From NCBI GenBank assembly GCA_949130495.1, contig OX422219.1:268073111-268137110 (forward strand): a stretch of 64,000 nucleotides of DNA, read 5' to 3'. A model generated the notes under the pieces. That model was given only the letters and a program-made list of their open reading frames with translations. It made no database searches and was not told the origin of the DNA. Source of the DNA: Sambucus nigra. Lineage: Eukaryota; Streptophyta; Magnoliopsida; Dipsacales; Adoxaceae. Shown here piece after piece: positions 1-10,852 of this stretch. The position numbers and the translations under genes were made by a program. How positions within the stretch are numbered: the first letter of the stretch is position 1; every line of letters begins with the position of its first letter.

Positions 1-618
1 AAAATACAACTAAAATCGATACAAACTCCGAAATCTAGATTCAATAATGATAAAAATTAGTTAATTGGCAACTAACCTTGATTCAGAAGTTTATTGCATG
101 TCAGAAGAAATTTCTAGAATAGCCAATAACGTAGACAAATACTTACTACACAACATATCATTAAAACAAAACTAAAAAATCCATGGATCTTAAAACCATT
201 CAGGTAATCAAGAAAGAATTAAAAGAAAAATCAAATACCCCCCCAAAGTTGAAAAGTTAGTACCTGTCTTATTCTTGGTTTACCTCTGAACATAAGAACT
301 CCCAAGTAAATGAGTGAGTTAGAAACCTATTTTATGCTAAGAAGATTAGTGACATAGCATTAGGATTTATTGATTGTGGACAAAACAGATGGCATATGTG
401 TCAAAAAAGTCATTAACAATATTCATAGAATTATAATTGAAGGCATCGGGTATAGGGGTTATGGAGGGTAACAACAGGGTGGGTGCGTGGGTAATGGAAT
501 TGGGGTATCAGCGGGGTTAAGGGAGTGGTAGGAAGGAGCGCGAACTGGGCAGAGAATGGGTGTGTGAGGTTATGGCAGGTAGCAGTTTGGGGAGGGTAGC
601 GGGTAACAGCAGGTTGGT
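1..618. other. Non-coding flank, no gene seen
   Basis: The first ~430 bases are AT-rich with no credible coding frame. From ~440 to 618 the plus strand becomes G/T-rich and low-complexity, with repeated ggtag/gggt runs. The same G-rich composition continues at 16143-16250, so element 1 inserted into the middle of a G-rich tract. The minus-strand frame across 431-631 only reflects that composition. Confidence 0.6.
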
Positions 619-623
619 GGTAG
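619..623. repeat. Target-site duplication, left copy (element 1)
   Basis: The 5 bp ggtag directly precedes the TG of the left LTR and is repeated exactly at 16138-16142, right after the CA of the right LTR. Five bp is the normal duplication length for Ty3/gypsy integrases. Confidence 0.93.
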
Positions 624-1351
624 TGTGACACCCCGACTAATTAAATACCGAGTAGCTACTCCTTTATTCAAATAAATACAAAATGTCAAGTTAGTTCAGT
701 TCAGAGCATCACTGTCAAAAAACGTTTCAATAATTACTAGCAACCTAATATTTAAAAAGTGAGTTGTCAATTTTAATTAAATCTGATTAACATACAATCC
801 ATTTAAATTATGAAATACTAATACCACAACCACAACACAGTCACAATAGAATAATAATGGAACGACAATGAATCTGGAGGAATACTCCTCTAATAATCCC
901 AATGCTGAATACAACCAAATACAAAATCTGAATCACAAATTAATTACAACCCAAAATCTGAAATAAAACTGAGTAAGTAGGATGCCTCTAAAAGAAAAGG
1001 GGCAACATGCCCTACAGATGAGTAAAATAGAGTCAGGGTAGAAAGTGGAGGCGTCTACTATTGAGGTCCTGTAACTTCCACAGCAGCTACAGCACATCAC
1101 CGGAATGGAACTCCTACACTTGGTGTCCTTGTGGATGGGCACCTAAAAGGTTTTTACAAGAAAATAGATTTGAAATCAAACGGGTCAGATCCCGATGGTG
1201 AAAACAGTTTAAAATACAACAAGTGTTTAATATCATTAAACAGTGAATATAAAATACATGATAGTGCGTGCACTCACATGAGTCCTCACCTCTCAACTAA
1301 TTGTGCACACCTATCTTACCCGTACCCATTCTAGTTACACTACCATCAACT

Positions 1352-1368
1352 AGTCCAATCCATGACTT
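1352..1368. repeat. 17-bp target-site duplication of LINE 1, left copy
   Basis: The sequence agtccaatccatgactt is found here and again at 6354-6370. The uninterrupted version is present once in the other LTR (around 14108-14124). It merges with the ten-T run at 1367-1376, the complement of the LINE poly(A) tail. Confidence 0.93.
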
Positions 1369-1498
1369 TTTTTTTTGGGAATTTAATTGTATAAAAAAAA
1401 CTAAAGGATATACAAAGGAGGAACCCTCCACAGAATAAAAGAACCCAGGGGCATACCCCACAGGCAAACAGGCCAACAAGGCAGAAACCAAAAAAAGC

Positions 1499-3060
1499 CT
1501 AAATTAGAAGCCTATCTTTAGGGATGTTCCAGTACATACAAGCCATCCAGTTAGTAAAACTCCTTCTGTCCTTTTTCGACGTGAGAGCTTTTGCTCTAAC
1601 CATGTTTTCAATACCCTTGATAATGGAATCAAGGGAATTGGAGACATGCTTAAAGCATCTAGCATTCCTCTCCATCCAAATGCAATAGATAGTGGTAGTA
1701 AAGGATAGGGATCTAATCTTGTCACAAAGGGTCTTCGTAGAGTGGTTAACAGTAGCCAAAACCAACTCACTATTCAGACCCTAGGCAGTACTGGTTCCTT
1801 AGCATCACATCCTCCCATATACTTTTACTAAGGCTGCACTGAGAGAACAAATGGTTATAGGTTTCCCTTTCAGTCCCACATAACTCACACAGGTCATCCA
1901 CATAAACTCCCCAATCATGTAATTTAACTTTAGTGTTGATGGCCTTCTTAAACACCAACCAAGTTATGAAAGAGCATTTAGGGATACAAACCTTACTCCA
2001 AACAAACTTGCTCCAATTGACCATAGGCTTATGGGCCTTTAAAAGTTCCCAAGCAGACGCAATGGTGAACATTCCATGATTTGAGGGAAGCCATACAACA
2101 GTATCAATTCCCCCATGAATTGTAGGAAGATTTTCATTCTTCACTTCATTCAGCTCCCATGTCACTCTTGAAGGCCATCTCCACTCCAAATGGTGTATAA
2201 AATCTGACACTTTAGCTTTTAGACTTCTAGCAGAGTCATAGACAATGTTATCCCCATATAGGGCATGTAAAGGGACATTTGGGTGCCAATAATCGAACCA
2301 CATAAAAGCTTGCGCACCATTCGCAATGCAGGTCTTGATTTGACTTCTAAACTTCTCTCTGATCTTGAGGATTTTCCTCCAACTCCATGAAGAATCATTT
2401 GGTATACTCAAAGCCCATATGCTCCTTCCTTTGATCTTGTAAGTATTACACCATTTGATCCATAAGTTGTCCTTATTACTACAAAGATTCCATAAATGCT
2501 TAGCCATATCAGCTGTGTTCCAAGTCTCTAAACACTTTATATTTATCCATCCTTCATCTAGAGAAACACAAAGATCCACCCAAGAAACTTTAGCCCCTTT
2601 GCTATTAGCCTCATCCCCTTTCCATAAGTAATTTCTCATTATTTGCTCAATCTTCATTATAAGACTCTTGGGCAGAATAAAAATGCTAGACCAATACACT
2701 TGAATGCTGAAAATCACAGTCTTCACTAGAAGGAGCCTACCTGCAAAACTCAAGAACTTATTAGTCCAACATCTTATTCTCATTGTTATTCTTTCCACCA
2801 AGTGAGAGCAGTCCTCCTTCTTCAACCTAGTTGTGATGAGAGGAACCCCAAGATATCGAAATGGAGGGGTCCCATGCTGAATGCCAAGAATAGTTGAAAT
2901 GTCTTGAATCCCATCCACATTAATCCCAGCAGTGAAAAGGTTGCTCTTCTCTAAATTGATCATCAGCCCAGAAAAGGAGCTAAATTTTGATATTGCCTCC
3001 TTCACAATACTGCAGGAATCTTTATCCCCCCTAGAAAAGACAATTAAATCATCAGCTAAA
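1499..3060 (-). pseudogene. LINE 1 ORF2 C-terminal part: RT palm/thumb and zf-RVT
   Basis: Reads from ADDLIVFSRGD (RT motif C, at ~3030-3057) through GVPLITTRLKKEDC, the thumb, and a zf-RVT zinc-binding segment CELCGTERETYNHLFSQC near 1845-1900. A 1-nt frameshift at about 1770 separates the main frame (1770-3005 and upstream) from the last ~88 residues (1499-1765), which end IPKDRLLI and a stop. The same ending, IPKSVLE, closes LINE 2, showing both belong to one family. In life this region copies LINE RNA at the nicked target. Here it is cut from its N-terminal half by the inversion. Confidence 0.9.
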
Positions 3061-3075
3061 TTTTGATATTGCCTC

Positions 3076-4321
3076 TGATGGATGTAAGTTAGTGGAGGTA
3101 AAGACTACAAATTCAAGGGTGGATTTTGAAAAGGATGGCCCGTTAGCCTAGTCTCCCCTGACCAAGGTGGACAAGTCATGGAAAGAAGTTGTAGCAGATA
3201 AGAGATATCCTAAGCTAAGATTTACTTACCATGATCCCTCTATTGTTGATAATAGAATCACAGTCTCCCCACCTCCAGAGGTGGCAAAAAATGGCTATGC
3301 TAAGTGGGAAAGCAGTATGGTAGGGTGTTTTCTGGGGAGAAGTTTGCCTTACACCTTGGTTTGCAGTATAGCCCATAGGCTATGGGATAAATTTGGCCTC
3401 AATCAAATAGTGGGACACAACAATGGAGTCTATTTATTTATGTTTGATAATGCTAATATGAGGGATGAGGTAATTGACAATGGACCTTGGCATTTTGTGG
3501 GGAACCCAATTATTATCCCAAAATGGACACCAAACTTCTCTTTCAGCAAAGATTCTACCTCAAAGATACCTGTATGGGTGAAGTTCCATAACATTCCTGT
3601 CCAATTATGGATAGAGGAGGGGCTTAGCTATGTTTCTAGCTCAGTGGGAGTTCCTTTGTATGATGATACAGTTACTGAAGGCATGAAGAGAATAAGTTTT
3701 GCAAGGATTTGTGTGGAGTTAAATGTCAGGGCAGAATTCCCAAACAACATTGATGGCACCATGGAGGATGGATCCATTGCAGTAGTTGGAGTAGAATACC
3801 AAGAGAAACCTCCATCCTGTGTCCATTGTGGAATATTTGGTCATGTCCTGATCAACTGTCCTAAGGGGAAGAAAGCTTGGGTGGCAAAAAATAATAAAGA
3901 AGAGGTATATCCAATTATAAGCCAAGCTGAGATTCAAAAGGCTTTGGAAGAAGGATGGACCAAAGTGCAAACTAAAGCCAATAAGATAACCAAATCTTTT
4001 GAAACAGTTGAGTTAGACAAGAGTGGGATGGATGTAGATGGTATGCCTAGTGAGGTAGTTAGTACAAGAAAGAATGTAGTGGGAGAGAATACACCAAACA
4101 AGGTTACAACCTCTAATCAGTTTGACATTCTTGATGTTTTGGAGGACTCTACTCTTGTTATAACCCCTACCCCTTCAGGGCTGGCCCTTAAAATTAAAGT
4201 TGTGGATGAACTTGATCAGGGAAGGTTTGGAGGTGTCATCATAAGGGATGGGAAAGAGGTGTGCAGTAGCAAAAACAAGGTGAAGAAGAGTTCGGGCAGC
4301 AAATACAAAAAGTTTAGATGA
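3076..4321 (+). pseudogene. LINE 1 ORF1: DUF4283 and CCHC zinc-knuckle RNA-binding protein
   Basis: The open frame is 3167-4321 (384 residues), and homologous sequence in another frame may extend back to the inversion edge at ~3076. The DUF4283-like region includes VGCFLGRSLPYTLV and NGPWHFVGNPIIIPKW. A zinc knuckle follows: CVHCGIFGHVLINC at about residues 218-231, spaced C-X2-C-X4-H-X4-C. The C-terminus is basic. It would coat LINE RNA. The N-terminal ~150 residues present in LINE 2 ORF1 are missing, so the copy is 5'-truncated. Its stop overlaps the ORF2 start as ATGA at 4318-4321, a layout that suggests termination-reinitiation for ORF2 in this family. Confidence 0.88.
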
Positions 4322-5375
4322 CAAGGATGGGTACATGGAATATAAGGGGTCTTAATGCTCCCAAAAACAGATGGAGGTGGTTAAGCTTATAAGAGATAAT
4401 AAATTAGACCTTATTAGTCTCGTGGAGACTAAGATTAGAAGGAACAACATGGATACTGTCAAGAATATGTGCTTCTATCATTGGGAGTATATTCATAAAT
4501 GCCCTATGGATGGGGAAGTGGCAAGAGTGATAGTGGGTTGGAACCCCAATATATTGAAGATTGATGTGATTGATTCTCATAGACAAGCTCAATTCTGCCT
4601 TGTAAATATTGTTGGTACTAGTAACTCTTTCTATGCGACTTTCATATATGGTGAAAACCTGCCTGAGCAGAGGAGGTATTTATGGACATTCCTGAATGCA
4701 AATAAGAGGGTGATCAATGATAGGCCTTGGTTACTCATGGGGGATTTTAATGTGGTCAGATGCCAAGAGGAAAAAAAAGGGATTTTGGATATTGACAGAG
4801 CTGCAATTGATGAGTTTAATGAATGTCTAAATGAGTTGAATGCTGATGATATGGTTAATAGTGGGCTGTGGTTCACCTGGAATAAGAGTCATCTTGGAGT
4901 CAATAATGTTCAGACCATAATTGACAGGGTCCTACACAATGATATGTGGACTGATTTTTTCCCCAACTCACAAGCTATTACCCTGCCTTGTGGTATATCT
5001 GACCATAGTCCTATTATCACCATAGTGGATAACACTATCAATAGGGGCCCATTACCTTTCAAGTTTTTCAACTTCTGGATGAATCATGTGGATTTTTCTC
5101 CTACAATCATTGATGCTTGGGATGTTAAGGTGGATGGGAATCCAATGCAGAGGCTCTACAGCAAGCTTAATAGAGTTAAAGCCTCTTTAAAGCACTTTAA
5201 TAAGAAATTCTTTAATAATATTTCTACTCAGGTTGCTGAGACCAAGATAAATCTTAATGCTATTCAAAGCGAGCTGGACAGAGATGGTCATAATATGGTC
5301 CTGCAGGTGGTTGCTAATGACTTGAGAATCAAATATGCAGAATTAAGGAATGATGAGGAGTCTTTCCTTAGATAG
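4318..5375 (+). pseudogene. LINE 1 ORF2 N-terminal part: AP-like endonuclease
   Basis: ORF2 starts at the ATG overlapping the ORF1 stop. The motif WNIRGLN is followed by a 1-nt frameshift in an A-run near 4357-4370, after which the frame is open from 4371. Visible endonuclease motifs are SLVETKIRR (catalytic Glu region), LMGDFNVVR, FTWNKS and CGISDHSPI (catalytic Asp-His). The family nicks target DNA to prime reverse transcription. The frame ends at a TAG (5373-5375) where LINE 2 has a sense codon, so RT is read only after a premature stop. Confidence 0.88.
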
Positions 5376-6353
5376 AAGGCTAGAACCAAATGGTTGCAGC
5401 TGGGCGACCAAAACAATACTTTCTTTCATAAGAAAGTAAACCAAAATAGGGCCAGAAGGAAAATTGTGAGCATTGAGAATGATCTAGGTGTGAGAATTGA
5501 AGGCATTGAGCAGGTGTCTATAGAAGCGGTGAGTTTTTTTCAAAACTTGTTAGGGAATAGGGTGCAGTGTGAGAATGCAAATGATGTCCTGGGGGAGGTG
5601 ATCAAGAATAAGCTAACCCCTGAGCAGGCTTATCTCTTAGAGGAAGAGGTCACTCATGAAGAGATAAAAAAATCTATGTTTAGCATTGGGTATGACAAGG
5701 CCCCGGGCCCTGATGGGTTTAACAACTACTTCTTTAAAAAGAATTGGGAGCTCATTGGGAGAGAGGTGTGTGAGGCAATTAAGTTCTTCTTTGACACGGG
5801 GACTTTCTTCAAGCAGTGGAATTGTACTGCTCTAGCTTTAATCCCAAAGGTAGCAGCCCCTAAAAGTATGAGGGAGTTCAGACCCATCTCTTGCTGTAAC
5901 ACCTTGTACAAGTGTATTTCCAAAGTGATCACTTTCAGGCTAAAGAAGATGATGCCTGGCCTTATTAGTATTAATCAAGCTGCCTTTGTTGCAGGTAGAT
6001 CCATTGCTGATAATATCTTGTTATTACAAGAGTTAATGAGGAATTATCATAGGGACTCTTGGCCTTCGAGATGTGCAATCAAGATTGATATTATGAAAGC
6101 ATATGATATTGTGAGCTGGGACTTTTTGTTAAAGCTGTTGGCCCATGTTGGTTTCCCATCCAAAGTCATTGGGTGGATCACCAAATGTGTGACTACTACC
6201 AGATTCTCCATTAACCTGAATGGGGAACTAAAGGGTTTCTTTCATGGGAAAAGAGGTCTCAGGCAGGGGGACCCTCTCTCTCCCTACCTTTTCTTGCTTG
6301 TGATGGAGGTTTTCTCTGGGATAATTACTAAAGCAACTGAATCAGACCTGTTC
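5376..6353 (+). pseudogene. LINE 1 ORF2: N-terminal half of reverse transcriptase
   Basis: Open from the stop at 5375 to the inversion edge. Conserved RT blocks visible are GDQNNTFFHKK, KAPGPDGFNNYFF, FRPISCCNTLYK, IKIDIMKAYD (motif A) and GLRQGDPLSPYLFLLVME (motif B). It stops after KATESDLFS, just before motif C, which is found on the other strand at ~3040. The last residues in this frame (IHDL) come from the target duplication and LTR. Sequence is about three-quarters identical to LINE 2 by eye. Confidence 0.9.
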
Positions 6354-6370
6354 AGTCCAATCCATGACTT
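6354..6370. repeat. 17-bp target-site duplication of LINE 1, right copy
   Basis: Exact copy of 1352-1368, after which the LTR resumes with ataattactttacaattc as in the intact LTR. Confidence 0.93.
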
Positions 6371-7262
6371 ATAATTACTTTACAATTCAAAGTTCATTTC
6401 CCAATGTCTTAATATAAGCTAGAAGTCTTACTGTTTTTAATCAGAATTAGTTATAATAATTACTAAGAGTTTTCCCATTTTTAACTCTACAAAGATGTTA
6501 CATCAATTCACACTTGTACTTATATGAACAGTTCATTTCAATAGTTCGGTATATCAATCTCATCATAATATATAATAATGGCACCCCTAGACTAGGTTGC
6601 GGTTCACACATACTCTACTATCAAATTCCGGTACATCACGTACATAAGGATCACGTATTTTGAATCTCTCAGAAATCGTTTCGACAAGTAACAAACACAC
6701 ATAATGGAGGCGAACATTGTTCACATCACATGGGTCACGCACATACCTACGTTCCCACGACCAACAGGCTTATTAACTCATCAATAAGTCATTCTCTGAC
6801 CTATGTCCTCGAGGTACCAATCTAAATGCCCCCGTAGGCACACAAAGATTAGATGGCCCTGATCGAATGCCGACCTCCCGTGATAGCAAGTATGGTAGGT
6901 ATGTTATACACGGATAACCACATATACTAAGCATTCCCACATCTTAGATATCTTATAATATCAATAGAGGTATATTTTACATTTCTATATCGTCATTAAA
7001 TGATGCACGTTTACAAATCCCCGAATAATATACATTGAAGTTGTCAACCCTTCTTACGTCAAAATATTTGGTACTTATTTCTTAACCCATAAGTGTCATA
7101 CGGTTTTCTACAAAATCCTATGTTTTACTCCTCAACGTACTCCAATCTCACAACTATATCCACTGGTCAACAAGGGAAGGTTAACGCTCAATTAAATAAG
7201 CCTAATGGAAGTTCTAATTAGAATCAGGCCTAACAAGGCCATTCTGTCAACTCGTTAGAAAT

Positions 7263-7389
7263 CTCGTTCGAACGAGGTCTTTCGAACGAGTGTCATTCGA
7301 ACGAATGTCTTCGAACGAACTACCAACTTGTTAGAAGGAGTACTATCATCTCGTTAGAAGCTCATTCGAACGAGGTCGTTTGAACGACC
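7263..7389. promoter_or_regulatory. TTCGAA palindrome array in element 1 LTR
   Basis: Core TTCGAA hexamers start at 7267, 7281, 7296, 7310 and 7365, with a one-base variant (TTTGAA) at 7379. Spacing is 14-15 bp, except for a 55-bp gap equal to about four units. The first copy is a perfect 14-bp palindrome, CTCGTTCGAACGAG. The region lies ~1.1-1.3 kb from the LTR start. Binding or promoter function is inference from regular spacing and dyad symmetry. Confidence 0.6.
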
Positions 7390-8533
7390 TGGGCAGGTCT
7401 TCTGACGAGATGGCAGAAAATGCCCAGAAATTTCCCAACTCATTTTTCTTCATTTTTCTCTTCTCTAAATCCATCTTAAGATCATCCAAATTACGTTTTG
7501 ATGTGTATAAACTATTTTAAGTCATCCTAGGTCGTTCCTTAACATATTTTTGGGGTCAAATCTTACTAATCAACATGTAACAATCATAAATCCCCAATTC
7601 TTGCCCCAAACGCTATGAACATGAACTCCGAATTTAATTGGCTACAAAGACTCCTTATAAATCCATTTCCAAATCATCAAAAGTTAAGTTTTATTTATTG
7701 AATTCATCCATAAGTATTCTACATGCAATTCCTATCCAGAAATCATAAGTTTCACAATAATCCCATTAGTTTACATCAAATCTTTCAAGGCAAATTCAGT
7801 TTCTACACTAAACATGGAAGAAATATTCATTGAACTTAATAATATCAAATCACTTGCTTTAAATTTGATGTTCTGATCCGTTGTTGATGATCAAGGTTGG
7901 TTCTTTCCTTATTTCCAATCACAAATTTCTTTCAAAATGATGGTGGGGAGATGGTTTGGCTTAGATCCTCCTTTAACCTCTCTTCTAACTTCTCTCAAAA
8001 ACCTCTGTAGCCCACTTTATCACTTTTGGCTGATAATGGCCTTAATGGCCCTTTTAATAATATCTAAATTACCTCTAAAATTCGTGGGTTTTAATCCCTT
8101 AATTTTTAAAATTACCAAAATACCCTTCTAGGTTGCCAGTTTGGCCTAAAAATTCCCCGGGACCCCAACTAAACTCCCTGCTAGTGTTTTCTGACTATTT
8201 CAACCCTTCCAGACACGTTGGTGCACTCAAAATGACCATTCGGTTGATAAAAATATAAATTACTTTTTAATCTAATTAAATTCATTCCTGACGCGACTGA
8301 CACGCGCGTCCCAACTTAATTTCCCAAATTGTAGTATTTCTGCCTCGCGACAATTTTAATATTTTCAATATTCATATGATACCATATATCCTCCATAATA
8401 TTTAATTTTAACATCATAAACAAATACCAACTCACGTCCCGTTAGTATTTATATCCGGATTAATTCCCAATTAATTCTCATTTAATTCAATTAATCCCTT
8501 AAATAAAAATCAATAAAATTACGGGGTATTACA

Positions 8534-8546
8534 TACTTCCCCCCTA
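8534..8546 (-). other. Polypurine tract of element 1
   Basis: On the minus strand this reads as an AGGGGGGAAGTA run directly abutting the TG of the 3' LTR, the expected primer site for plus-strand DNA synthesis. Confidence 0.85.
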
Positions 8547-8575
8547 ATAACAGAATTTTTTCCCGAAATTCAGAA

Positions 8576-9001
8576 CTAAAGAATACCTGGTAAAAATAAC
8601 TCTGGATAACGCTCGCGCATGTCATCCTCGCGCTCCCATGTGGACTCCTCGGCATTATGATGCCTCCACTGAACACGTACTAATGGTACTATCTTCGACC
8701 TCAGTTTCCTCTCGCTGTGGTCCAGAATAGAAATCAGCCCCTCCTCGTAGGAACTATCAGGCTGAAGATCGATGTCCTCTAAAGCAATGTGAGTATGGGC
8801 CAGGTCGTCCCTAAGATATTTCCTTAGCGAGGAAATATGGAACACATCATGAATCCTATGCAAGTGCTCCGGTAACCCAAGTCTATACGCAACTGGCCCA
8901 ATCCTCTCGATGATAGGAAATGGCCCCACATATCTTGGTGCCAATTTCCCCTTCTTACCAAAAGGCATAATCCCCTTCATAGTAGATACTCTGAGTAACA
9001 T
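8576..9001 (-). pseudogene. Element 1 integrase C-terminus with chromodomain-like tail
   Basis: A 141-residue open frame. It begins with the GPF/Y-type module ([21 protein letters not shown], then [17 protein letters not shown]) typical of chromoviral integrase ends. A chromodomain-like segment follows: [15 protein letters not shown], then [19 protein letters not shown]. In chromoviruses this tail targets integration to particular chromatin. It lies 55 bp from the preceding integrase frame and was once fused to it. Confidence 0.87.
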
Positions 9002-9055
9002 CTGGTCCCCGACCTTAAATTCTCTGAAGAACCTCTTAACATCAGCATAGCTCTT

Positions 9056-9960
9056 CTACCGGTCCTGAGCTACCCAAATACGGCTCCGTATCATCTCTAT
9101 CCTTGCCGAAGTGTCCTGAATCACTTCCGGCCTAATGAGTTTGTTATCCCCCACCTCTAACCAACATGCTGGGGAATGACAAGGTCTACCATACAACGCC
9201 TCGAATGGAGCCATGCCAATGGTGAACTGGTAGGAGTTATTATAAGAAAACTCCACCAGTGGAAGGTACTGCTCCCAACCACCTCCAAAGTCTAGGATGC
9301 ACATACGCAACATGTCCTCCAACATCTGATTTGTTCGCTCTATTTGCCCATCGATCTGCGGGTGATATGTCGTACTCAGTCGCAACTTCGTACCCATTGC
9401 CTCCTGGAAACTCTCCCAAAATTGTGAAATAAATATCTTGTCTCGGTTTGACACGATATTTAGAGGCACCCCGTGAAGTCTCACTATCTCCGCAATGAAA
9501 ATCTGGGCATACTGTCCCGTAGTGTAGTCTGTTCTCACGGGTAAAAAATGAGCAACCTTGGTCAACTCATCTACAATTAACCATATGGAATCGTGACCCC
9601 TCTGTGACATAGGTAACCCCGTGATAAAGTCCATGGATATGCTCTCCCATATCGACATCGGAACCTCTAACGGTTGTAGAAGTCCTGCCAAATTCTGATG
9701 GTCCACCTTTACTAGCTGACAAGTGGCGCATTTAGAAATGAACACGGAAATATCCATCTTCATCCCGCTCCACCAATACTGTCATCTCATGTCTTGGTAC
9801 ATCTTATCCCTACCAGGGTGTTCCAAGAATCGCGAACTGTGCGACTCTGTCATTACCTCGTGTCGCAAGTCTTCCCCTTCTGGAACGACCAGTCTCCCAT
9901 TGAAGTGAAATCCCCCGTTTGAACTAACGGTATAAGACTCGACTCCCTCTGATAGTAATC
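9056..9960 (-). pseudogene. Element 1 integrase core
   Basis: The open part is 9056-9763 (235 residues), and zinc-finger coding (CATCQLVK) starts near its N-terminus. Core motifs are SMDFITGLP (first Asp), IVSNRDKIF where the family has SDRD, so the second catalytic Asp appears changed to Asn, and DGQIERTNQMLEDMLR (Glu). The DDE triad would therefore be incomplete. Upstream sequence to ~9960 is antisense-readable but carries stops. The role would be strand transfer of the cDNA into host DNA. Confidence 0.88.
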
Positions 9961-10054
9961 AAACTATCTGCTCTTGACAGAACGAGTCTTTTACCTTGGC
10001 CTTTATCACTCTCATAACAATCTGAGGAGTAACAGTCATCACAGACATGAATGA

Positions 10055-10852
10055 TCAGGACACTGCATCCTGGTATCCCAACTCCTTCCACTTAGCTTTC
10101 CACACCTCGGCCACCTCATCTACTGGCCTACGGATCAACGCGTCTGCTACCACATTAGCCTTCCCTGGGTGATATTGGATATCAAACTGATAATCCTTCA
10201 TAAACTCAAGCCACCGACGTTGACGCATATTCAGTTCCATCGGCGTTAAGAGGTATTGTAGAGACTTGTGGTCTGTGAATAATCAAAATTTCTCCCCCAG
10301 GAGATAGTGTCTCCAAATCTAAAGAGCAAATATGACTGCCGCTAACTCCAAGTCTTGGGTGGGGTAATTCTTCTCGTGAGGCTTAAGCTTACAAGAAGCA
10401 TAAGCTATAGCCTGACTCTCCTGTTGCAGTATGCCTCCAAGTCCTTGTAAGGATGCATCGGTGTAGAGTAGATACTCAACTCCCAGTCTTGGCAATGCTA
10501 ACACAGGCGTTGAGGTCAACTTGTCCTTCAACTCATCGAATGCCAACTGACAGGCATTGCTCCAGATAAATGGCACACCTTTGCGAGTCAGATGTCTCAA
10601 AGGACCCGCTATCTTTGAGACACCTCGAATAAACCTCCTGTAGTATCCTGCTAGGCCCAAGAAACTATGGATCTCAGTCAGTGTCGTGGGATGTCCCCAC
10701 TCCCTCACCGCGGATACCTTCCCCGGATCTACAGATATCCCCCAGTCTAAAATGATCTGCCCCAAAAACTGAACCTGCTTCATCCAAAACCCACATTTCT
10801 CGTACTTTGCATAAATCTCATTCTGACGCAGCGTCTGCAAAACCTGCCTCAA
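10055..10852 (-). pseudogene. Element 1 RT thumb and RNase H
   Basis: Reads [33 protein letters not shown] and the RNase H start [15 protein letters not shown], then after a stop near 10287 [19 protein letters not shown] with a Leu-Ile change after it. These are the canonical RT connection and RNase H blocks of Ty3/gypsy. At least two stops break the frame (for example around 10250-10320). Confidence 0.88.

Larger units (their letters stand above)
1369..6353 (-). mobile_element. LINE 1: plant L1 LINE with twin-priming 5' inversion
   Basis: The poly(A) tail appears as a T run at the left end, so the 3' end of the LINE is at 1369 and its sense is minus. The 3' third (1369 to ~3060) is indeed on the minus strand: RT palm from the ADD motif onward, thumb and zf-RVT. 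The rest (~3076-6353), with ORF1, endonuclease and the N-terminal half of RT, lies on the plus strand. The inverted part ends just before the RT active site and the sense part starts at it, with about 17 codons lost at the junction. An inverted 5' part inside one 17-bp target duplication is the signature of twin priming. The 5' end is also truncated within ORF1. Confidence 0.92.
624..8533 (-). repeat. 3' LTR of element 1 (split by LINE)
   Basis: Starts tgtgacaccccg and ends ggggtattaca on the plus strand, matching the LTR at 13387-16137 along its length. A LINE with its own 17-bp duplication occupies 1369-6370. Removing it leaves about 2.9 kb. This copy is ~150 bp longer than the other LTR, and most of the excess is the TTCGAA array near 7.3 kb. 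The short frame at 7937-8131 recurs in the other LTR only because the LTRs are copies, and it is not a gene. Confidence 0.93.

Noticed and set aside
431..631. 66-codon minus-strand frame
   Set aside because: Composition-driven Pro/Thr/His-rich frame in a G-rich tract, overlapping the LTR border.
7937..8131. 64-codon frame repeated at 15542-15736
   Set aside because: Lies in both LTRs and is preserved only because they are copies; it is antisense to the element and has no domain.
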